Translations under genes and position numbers: made by a program
Source: Selaginella moellendorffii
Lineage: Eukaryota; Streptophyta; Lycopodiopsida; Selaginellales; Selaginellaceae
Direction: 5' to 3'
Assembly (NCBI RefSeq): GCF_000143415.4
Contig: NW_003314392.1
Coordinates: forward strand, 320,433-384,432
Length of the DNA: 64,000 nt
The notes under the pieces: model-generated
The model's input: the letters and a program-made list of their open reading frames with translations, nothing else
Database searches by the model: none
What the model was told of the DNA's origin: nothing
In this document: positions 56,421 to 64,000 of the stretch, piece after piece
Position numbering within the stretch: the first letter of the stretch is position 1
Layout: each line of letters begins with the position of its first letter

Positions 56421-57017
56421 TGTAGCACACTCTATCTTTCTCCCCTTAAATCAATTGAAAAAAGGGCAATTGCTTGATGAGAGAGCCCTTAGTAGCTATT
56501 TTATCCCCATTTATCCCCAAGGTTCCAAAGATTCACAGTGACAGTATATCCAAATCTCATCTCATGATCACATGCGCTACACTCACCCCCCCTTGAGAGA
56601 TGTCAATGTCTTCATTGACTATTGATTAACAGCCTCTACTAAGCCAAGGGGAACCAACACCTCCATTTCTGCACTGAATTTATCAATCCTTCTATTGTGT
56701 AGATTAGCTATTCTATATGAGGCAACTAGTCATCCACCCATATTGCAGTCCCACAATGGATACTTTCGTTTGTGGATACTCCACACAAGAGGAAGAACAT
56801 ATGCATGGATGCCTAATATGTACGATTTCAAATTTAGCGTACCCATGCCATTTGCTCTAATACTATATGTAGCACACTTTATCTCTCTCCCCTTAAGCGG
56901 GCAATTGCTTGATAAAAGAGCTTTTAGTGGCTATTTTATCCCCATTTATCCCCCAAGGTTCCAAGGATCCATGGTGACAGTATATCCAAATCTCATCCCA
57001 TGATCACATGTGCTACA
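56421..57017 (-). mobile_element. TRIM: 597-bp miniature LTR retroelement
   Basis: Direct repeats 56421-56581 and 56868-57017 both begin TGTAGCACAC and end GCTACA. On the minus strand the first LTR is followed by TAGTATTAGAGC, a tRNA-iMet primer site with two transitions (56854-56865). A purine tract (AAGGGGGGGGTGAG) lies next to the other LTR. The insertion is flanked by ATAAC (56416-56420) and ATAGC (57018-57022). The reverse-complement arm of the hAT repeat carries the uninterrupted sequence with one ATAGC near 57880, so the empty site is preserved. The interior is 286 bp and non-coding. Confidence 0.9.
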
Positions 57018-57463
57018 ATAGCATTCCAGAAAATCACCCCTCAAGAATTCATCAAACCAGTATCAATTAAATTTGTATACAACTTCATAGTGATGAGCTC
57101 CTTGACTAAACTGGATATGCTCAAAGCTTTGCAACAGTTTGTATTATCAGATGTATGGTACCAAAACTGGGATAAGTTGAGTGAAGCTTCAGTAGTGAAA
57201 GTCCTGATTCAGAATGGCAGTTTTTGGCATTGTTGTGTTGAGGTTTTGTTGGTGATCGAACCAATTTTGAAGGTTCTGAAGTTGGTGGATCGAGAAGGAG
57301 CAACCTCAGGGCTTCTATTTGAGGAGATGGATCGAGCTGAAGAGGCTCTTCAAGTTTTGGTTGTGAACAAGATGGTTGCTAAAAAAAGGATTAATGCCAT
57401 CAAGCATTTCGTCTTTGAGTTGAGATTTCATGCTTCAATGTGTGATTCTCTCTTCAACAACCA

Positions 57464-57586
57464 NNNNNNNNNNNNNNNNNNNNNNNNNNNNNNNNNNNNN
57501 NNNNNNNNNNNNNNNNNNNNNNNNNNNNNNNNNNNNNNNNNNNNNNNNNNNNNNNNNNNNNNNNNNNNNNNNNNNNNNNNNNNNNN
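57464..57586. other. Assembly gap (N run)
   Basis: A run of 123 undetermined bases lies near the centre of the inverted repeat, where arm 1 and arm 2 meet. Reads or assemblies often fail at such hairpins. Confidence 0.99.
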
Positions 57587-59327
57587 TAGAAGCCTTGAGA
57601 TTGCTCCTTCTCGATCTACTAGCTTTAGAACTTTCAAAATTGATTCCATCACCAGCAAAACCTCAACACAACAATGCCAAAAACTGCCATTCTAAATCAA
57701 AACTTTCACCACTAAAGCTTCGCTCAACTTATCCCAGTTTTGGTACCATATATCTAATACCACAAACTGTTGCAAAGCTTTGAGCATGTCTGATTTAGTC
57801 AAAGGGCTCATCACCATGATGTTGTACGCAAATCTAATTGATACTAGTTTGATGAAGTCTCAAGGGGTGATTTTCCAGAATGCTATAACCAAGTTTGGCT
57901 TCTTCAACATGAAACTGACAATCTTCTCACAGTTGCTCACACAAGGTTGAACCCAATCAAGGTTAGTGATATCCTTCAAGAGGAGGCTCAAGCAATGGCA
58001 AACACATTTGCCATGAACAATCATTGGAAACTCCTCCTTCATAAAATCCCCTATGCCAACAAAGTTGGAGCCATTATCAATGATCATTTGAACCACATTC
58101 TTAACTCCAACCTCCATGAGAATAAGCCTCAACTTCGAGAGACTAGTTTTCTTCTCCTCCAATGGATCAAATAATTTCAGAAACACTGATCCATGAATGC
58201 TCACCACCATCACATTCACAATGCTTTGTTTCCTTGAGCATTGCTAGCTATCAATGACGATCATGCAGCCAAATTGCTTCCAGCCTCGAATTAAAGCTTT
58301 CATACTCCTCATTCAAATGTTTCACCCAGATCGCTTCATACTTTAGAGACACCGAGAAGTAGCCCAGACTAGCTTTCCCCACAATGTTGAGCATCTCTTC
58401 TCAATATGAGTTGTTCATAACATTGAAGGCTTGTGCAGTTCAGTAGATGAATCTGCAAACAACAATATCCACATCAATGTAACTCTAGTTTTGCCATGTT
58501 GTATGCAAGTTTTGTTGTCTGCCAGCAGCCATGTCCAGACCCAGTTGCGTCCCCCCAATAGGACTTGACATGTTGCTCCGTTGTTGCCTACTGGAAAGTC
58601 CTCTAGAGAGTGCTTGCCCTGTCTGGGCATCTGCTGCATTATTATCATTCGAAGCAGCAAAATCTATTGTCATAGTGAAAGATTGTTGACTTGGAGCATT
58701 ACTACTTGGTGGAAATGAAAATGTTCCATGACTCAAAATTAGTGGGCAAGTAGTAAAAGCCAATCTCTGGAAAGGAGTCTTGAAAATTTCTCTGTTGATG
58801 TTCACATATTGGGCATTTGCAGTGCATATAGCAGGACCATCTTTTTGTGGTGGTTCACAGCGATGATAATCACTGAAGAACTTCGTTTGCATCTCATTGG
58901 GCACATTCAAGGGCACCTAGCTGCAGCAAACCTCAATCTCTTCCCCCGATACCCTCCCTACATACGCAATCAATCTCTTCAATGAACCAGATTTCAACTC
59001 ATTGCAGAACTTGCAAATCTAGGGGCCTTGCCCGTGGCCTTGTTCGTAAGCTACATTACAGATAGTGAATTGATCCCACAAGGAGTTTTGTCTTTTCCCT
59101 AAATGATCAGAAAAACTGGCCCAGCGAGCCATTGCACCAGCAATTACCTCCTGCCCTCTGAAAGAAATGTAAAAGATTGTAAAAGATTCTGATTTAACTT
59201 GGAATATTCGTTTAACTTGGCAACCCTCTGCAAACTGAACGTGAACGCGGATGGGAATGCCCATTTGCAAACGAGGTTTTACAAATCAAAGGTGTTTTCC
59301 AGTAAGTATGGTAGATACTTCTTGTTC
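57587..59327 (-). mobile_element. hAT-like DNA transposon, arm 2 of the inverted repeat
   Basis: On the minus strand it repeats arm 1 without the two insertions: KRIFQVKSES, QMQTKFFSDYHRCEPPQKDG, SSPIGGTQLGLDMAAGRQQN, VVQMIIDNGSNFVGIGDFM and HGKCVCHCLSLLLKDI. Stops interrupt it, but longer frames survive than in arm 1. The outer ends of both arms share CATACTTACTGGAAAA and TTTGCAAA words (53970-54015 and 59260-59310). No clean terminal inverted repeat or 8-bp duplication could be fixed by eye. Confidence 0.8.
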
Positions 59328-59384
59328 GTTGATGGAACTAGACTTGTGGCCTGAAGCATTGTTGGAAGCACGCTTTTCTTGTTC

Positions 59385-59566
59385 GGTTGAAGTTCATGCC
59401 TTCCAGATGTGTGGAGGATTCAAAGGGCAGCATGGAGGTGGACTGGTGTCCCAATCCCGCTGCCAATCCAGAAGAGTACCGGGTGTATCGGCATTTGAGA
59501 AGGGAGATATACAAGCTGGTGGAGCTTGGAGCGACCGGGGGATTGCACTGCCCCTTTGCAGAATAG
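59385..59566 (+). other. Coding-like scrap, unrecognised
   Basis: A frame reads MEVDWCPNPAANPEEYRVYRH then LRREIYKLVELGATGGLHCPFAE before a stop at 59566. It has ordinary protein composition and could be an exon of a gene fragment, but I do not recognise it. The neighbouring 59570-60120 shows nothing more. Confidence 0.3.
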
Positions 59567-60129
59567 AAAAAGGAAGGAAGAATTTGCTGGGGGTCCAACC
59601 GGGGTCATTCGGAGTGTAAGCTTCAGCATCGTAGTTGTAAAACAATGTTAAAACTACACAAATTATAAGGTAATCGTTCAAAGTCTGAGCACCTGGAGTT
59701 CGAGTACTTAGCTATCACTAGCCAAGCATTGTCTTCTTAAATAGTGGTCAACCTGTGCAGGCTGCAAGAGAACACAGTTTGGATTTCCCTTCCATGCATC
59801 TGGAAATTCGGGTTGTCTGTGGAATCACTTGCTGGTCGTAAGAAACATCCAAACTTCCAAGTGATAGTCTTCCCAAGTTCCATGGTAGTTCACCCTTGAG
59901 TACGGAGATCACCAGCGGCTGCAATTAGCGAGGAGATGCCAAAAATCAGTGATCCAACAAAGATCTCATTCAACCACGTGTCATGAACAGCCTACGTGGT
60001 CCCAAAATACGTACACAATTTTTCGTTTTGCATGCAGTTAACTACTTGTCTCTTTATCAAGCTTCTTTTATTTACGAAAGTTATTATCAAGTTATTACCC
60101 TGATGTTTGTGCATTCTATTTTGAATTGA

Positions 60130-60193
60130 GATCGGCTTGAACTCGGGCCACTGGGTTTAGAGTCCAGTGTCCAGACCACTAGACCATAGGCCT
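60130..60193 (-). pseudogene. Decayed tRNA-Gln copy with CTA anticodon
   Basis: On the minus strand CCTATGGTCTAGTGG, TGGACACTGGACTCTAAACC and CAGTGGCCCGAGTTCAAG follow the tRNA-Gln at 28838 closely. The anticodon loop reads CTCTAAA (anticodon CTA instead of CTG), the anticodon stem has a mismatch, and the T arm is truncated, so a functional tRNA is unlikely. Confidence 0.75.
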
Positions 60194-60472
60194 TAAGTAT
60201 GTAAGGAAAACGTTGGACGGAATAAGAGATGTTATATAAGATTTTATGCTTAGACCACATATAAAAAACGTTAAAACATGTACTCTCACTGATTCAGCAT
60301 TAGCTGCACCACCATTCAATCGATAAGATCGATCAGATCCAGCATTGGCCCAGTCACTGGATACCAGCTGTGCGAAGTATCTGTTGTAAGTTCTAAGAAC
60401 AAGCAAATTGCGAGAGCTTACCCATTTTTATCTTTTGATTTTAGCTTCACTTGACCTTGGCTACGTGAGCGT

Positions 60473-61990
60473 TCACTGATCCGGGAAGAACACACTGGTG
60501 GAAAGATTAAAAAAACGTCTCGTAAGAGTATTTTGCAAAAAAATGCTTACCTGCATGTGTTCTTATACAATATCTCCGCGATGCCATTCGCGTCCTCGAC
60601 TTTACGAAACCCAGCGATCACCTCAAAGACTTGCCTGCAAAGTTTTCAAAGAATTGAATCGAAGTAAACTGGAGCCAAGTACCTAATGTGGCATGGCTCG
60701 TTCCTCGATTTCACAGTCAAATGTTCTTCGTGACGCTCTTTCTTTTTTGACACCCAGTGTGTGATGACGTGCTCCACACCAGCGTGAGCTGCTTTGATCT
60801 CGCAGTATGGCGAATCCGTCTCGATCATCATTCTCTCCACAGGAATCCCAGCCATTACATCCAAATTTTCCTTCGTCTTTAGCGAGCATCCATTGATACC
60901 TTCGGTGAAACAGTGAGAACACGAAGTAATAGTTTGCTAGTCCGTCACCTATATAGAGCTTTTCAAATCCCAAAAGCCTGTCTCTCTCCTCGGCAGTGCC
61001 AGTGAATGAATGCACTACTCCTGCCGGAAACCTGTTAAGAATCTTAAACTTGTTCTACCTATAGATGAAATCTAGAAAAAAAAAAGGGAAGAAACTTGGT
61101 CACATACCTTTGCTGATTAGCTTGCATTATTTCGCAGAAATCCGTGGCAGCAGCGCGCATGTGTAGAAACATTGGAAGCCCTGTTACTTCCGCCAAATAA
61201 AACTGCTTCTCAAAGTACCTGAAAACCATAAGTGGCATTTCTGTTTTTCTAAAAAGGAAGACAAACCTGCGCTGAACATCAGCTGGACAAAATTTCAAGC
61301 GATCGTAGTCGAGACCACACTCCCCAATCGCCACCACCTGAAAACACAGCCTCTAAGATAAATGTAATCGATATAAAAAAGCTAGCATACCTTTCCTAGG
61401 GAGCAGCCATGCCTTGCAAGTTCTAGTAGATCCTTTAAATGTTTTTCCGGTTCTCCCCGAGCCTCGAATTCCTATGCACCGAAAGGAAATCGATGAATCC
61501 GAAAAAGAAGTCCCATACCTTGCATCGCGTTGGATGAACTCCTACAGTGCAAAAGAGCCTGTCTGTAGAGAACAGCATCCAAGCTCGAGAGTTCGAAAGA
61601 AGAAAAGAACAAAGTACCATCTGTCTGAGCAATCTCCAAAGCTTGCTTCGATTCCTCAAGCGATCCTCCGGTCACCTAAAACATTTCTCGATTATATAGA
61701 CAAGAGAACTTCTCTCCGCTTACAATGATTCGATCGACACCAGCGTTCCAAGCTCGCGACAAAACCATTGGCAAGTCAGCTGGGTGATATTGCTTCCCAT
61801 TGTACATCCCTTTAAACATATCATCTACGAGAGAAAACGAGGTCACTCTTCTCTCGGATTTTCACTAGCAAGTACCTGAGAGATTGGCGCCAATGTCTGC
61901 ATTGTAGCTAGATCCAAGGCTGAGATACTAGGATTTCGACAGCAAATCCAATGTCTTACCGATGAATCGCAAGCGCTGCGCCATCGCCAT
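60473..61990 (-). CDS. TATDN1: TatD-family deoxyribonuclease (TATDN1-like)
   Basis: Twelve exons on the minus strand: 61990-61960, 61896-61876 (21 bases), 61824-61724, 61675-61618, 61562-61519, 61471-61391, 61337-61267, 61218-61108, 61031-60949, 60899-60683, 60634-60551 and 60494-60473. Together they give about 300 residues. The protein reads AQRLRFID + [49 protein letters not shown] (metal Glu), LPMFLHMRA (His), [13 protein letters not shown] (His), [10 protein letters not shown] (catalytic Asp) and [19 protein letters not shown]. This matches the eukaryotic TATDN1 branch, a 3'-5' exonuclease linked to DNA fragmentation and repair. The end VFFPDQ is a few residues shorter than in seed plants. 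The start could also be 61984. Confidence 0.92.
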
Positions 61991-62064
61991 CCTCGCTTCG
62001 TCCCAACTAGCCTAGGGCTTTGAGCATAGAAACTTCTTTAACGTTTAAAATTCTTTGCTCTTCG

Positions 62065-63222
<1,158 letters not shown>

Positions 63223-63582
63223 GATCTTGGCCTAGAAGTCTCGAACACAAATCGATCGCTTATAAAGCTTGCGCCGCTCAAACGTGTGGCATGGATTGCA
63301 TCACGAAAAGCGAGAAAGAACATCGCGGAAGACGGCTCGACAAGGAAAGACGATCGAAAGGAACGCGAGAGATGAAAAAAAAGGCGAACTTTGACACGAT
63401 CTATCGATTTATTACAAAGCTGGCGCCAGTAGCTAAGTCACGAGCAAGCCAAGAAGAGCTTTTGTCGGCACGATAGATCAAAGAGACGAATTCCTCAAGA
63501 GAAAGAAAAGAGAGAGAGCTCACAACCCACACGCATCAATCAATCCCATCCCACCTATTTGATTCGCTCTTTGCCGCTGCTT

Positions 63583-63912
63583 TTAGCATTTGAATCCCGG
63601 CGGAGCTTTCATCTTGCACGTCTTGACGTAGTTCTTCACCGTCTGCTCGCTGGAAGCCCCCGTCGCGGACACGATCAAGCGGCACAAGCACTCGAGCGCC
63701 ATAGCGCGCACGGCGACGCAGCATTGCGAGCTCGGCGTGCTCATCACCGTGCCGCCCTTGACACAGGGCAGCGACTTGTAGAGAAAATCGGACTCTTCGC
63801 AGGACGAGGCCAGAGCTCCCACATTATGGGACGCGATCGCCGGCGCCGCCGCGAGGAGCGCAAGGATCACTGCCACTGCCACTGCCACTGCCACTCCAAC
63901 AGCGTTGCCCAT
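63583..63912 (-). CDS. Eight-cysteine lipid-transfer-like protein
   Basis: A single exon of 109 codons. A signal peptide contains a VAVAVAVAV run (coded by a GCCACT-type hexanucleotide repeat near 63870-63895). The mature part has cysteines in the order C-x-C-x-CC-x-CLC-x-C-x-C (SSCEESDFLYKSLPC, SSQCC, LECLCRLIV, KTCKM, FKC), the fold of the plant LTP / protease inhibitor / 2S albumin superfamily. No C-terminal GPI signal is present. Such proteins bind lipids in the apoplast. The gene is complete; 63223-63582 between it and the peroxidase holds only the peroxidase promoter and AT/GA-rich spacer. Confidence 0.85.
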   Translation of the reverse strand: MGNAVGVAVAVAVAVILALLAAAPAIASHNVGALASSCEESDFLYKSLPCVKGGTVMSTPSSQCCVAVRAMALECLCRLIVSATGASSEQTVKNYVKTCKMKAPPGFKC

Positions 63913-64000
63913 CTTGCCCTAAAATAAATCCAACTGACACGTTTCTCACACGTGGCGCTCAAACGGGCGGCCCCGATCGAGCGTGGCGGATCCGGCGACT

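Larger units (their letters stand above)
53955..57463 (+). mobile_element. hAT-like DNA transposon, arm 1 of an inverted repeat
   Basis: Read on the plus strand, pieces give a BED-finger-like ACKYCK-type start (CKFYNELKSSSLERLIVHVGRV), then QSLHTTWQNRSYIDVDVAVRRF. These are followed by VVQMITNNGSNFVCMGDFMEE and HGKCVCHCLSLLLKDI, the DUF659/transposase signature of plant hAT elements. Stops and two insertions (54201-55156 and 56421-57017) interrupt it. It is the reverse complement of 57587-59327. Confidence 0.8.

Noticed and set aside
57000-57695. Frames running through the N gap
   Set aside because: They are open only because undetermined bases are not read as stops; the flanks belong to opposite arms of the inverted repeat.

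Overview
The window reads as nuclear DNA of a land plant. The genes are monocot/dicot-like families, but introns are almost all about 45-60 bp with canonical GT..AG ends. The pentatricopeptide (PPR) genes are intronless, and transposon debris lies between small dense gene islands. This combination fits a lycophyte such as Selaginella; that assignment is an inference from gene style, not a database match.

Gene island 1 (1.3-24.7 kb) holds a NACK-type kinesin, a metallophosphoesterase of the inactive purple-acid-phosphatase type, a LEA14-like protein and a DUF538 secreted protein. It continues with a PLS-DYW PPR protein, a class III peroxidase, a second PPR protein and a class III peroxidase carrying a long proline-rich (PELPK-like) N-terminal extension. 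An unrecognised 637-residue secreted/membrane protein and a second DUF538 gene close the island. Several of these loci are related by local duplication. The divergent pair 'PELPK-peroxidase / DUF538' occurs three times, with a different member surviving in each copy. The junction 'PPR-DYW tail / peroxidase tail' occurs twice with opposite losses.

Region 2 (25-29 kb) is a helicase-like multi-exon gene joined in frame to a very long Lys/Glu/Gln-rich tail, followed by a tRNA-Gln gene. Region 3 (29-39 kb) is nested retroelements: an LTR with a perfect initiator-Met primer site, split by a 6.3-kb non-coding LTR element that has its own target-site duplication. A PIF/Harbinger transposase remnant follows.

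Region 4 (40.4-42.3 kb) holds an intact three-exon P-loop NTPase that looks like the Crinkler/RHS (CR) effector class. Region 5 (42.8-48.6 kb) is copia and LTR debris, tandem repeats and a palindromic minisatellite. Region 6 (48.6-53.9 kb) contains a duplicated orphan ORF, two uncharacterised genes, and PPR, kinase and nitrilase pseudogenes.

Region 7 (53.9-59.3 kb) is a large inverted repeat of a hAT-like transposon, with an assembly gap at its centre. One arm carries two later insertions. One is a copia fragment fused to a captured kinase exon that is 97/97 identical to the pseudogene 2.2 kb away. The other is a 597-bp TRIM element whose empty site is preserved in the opposite arm. Region 8 (60-64 kb) returns to ordinary genes: a pseudo-tRNA, a TatD nuclease, a third class III peroxidase and an eight-cysteine lipid-transfer-like protein.

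Working together, the genes are mostly secreted or cell-wall functions (three peroxidases, three DUF538/LTP-type proteins), organelle RNA processing (PPRs) and cytokinesis (kinesin). No operon-like logic is expected or seen.
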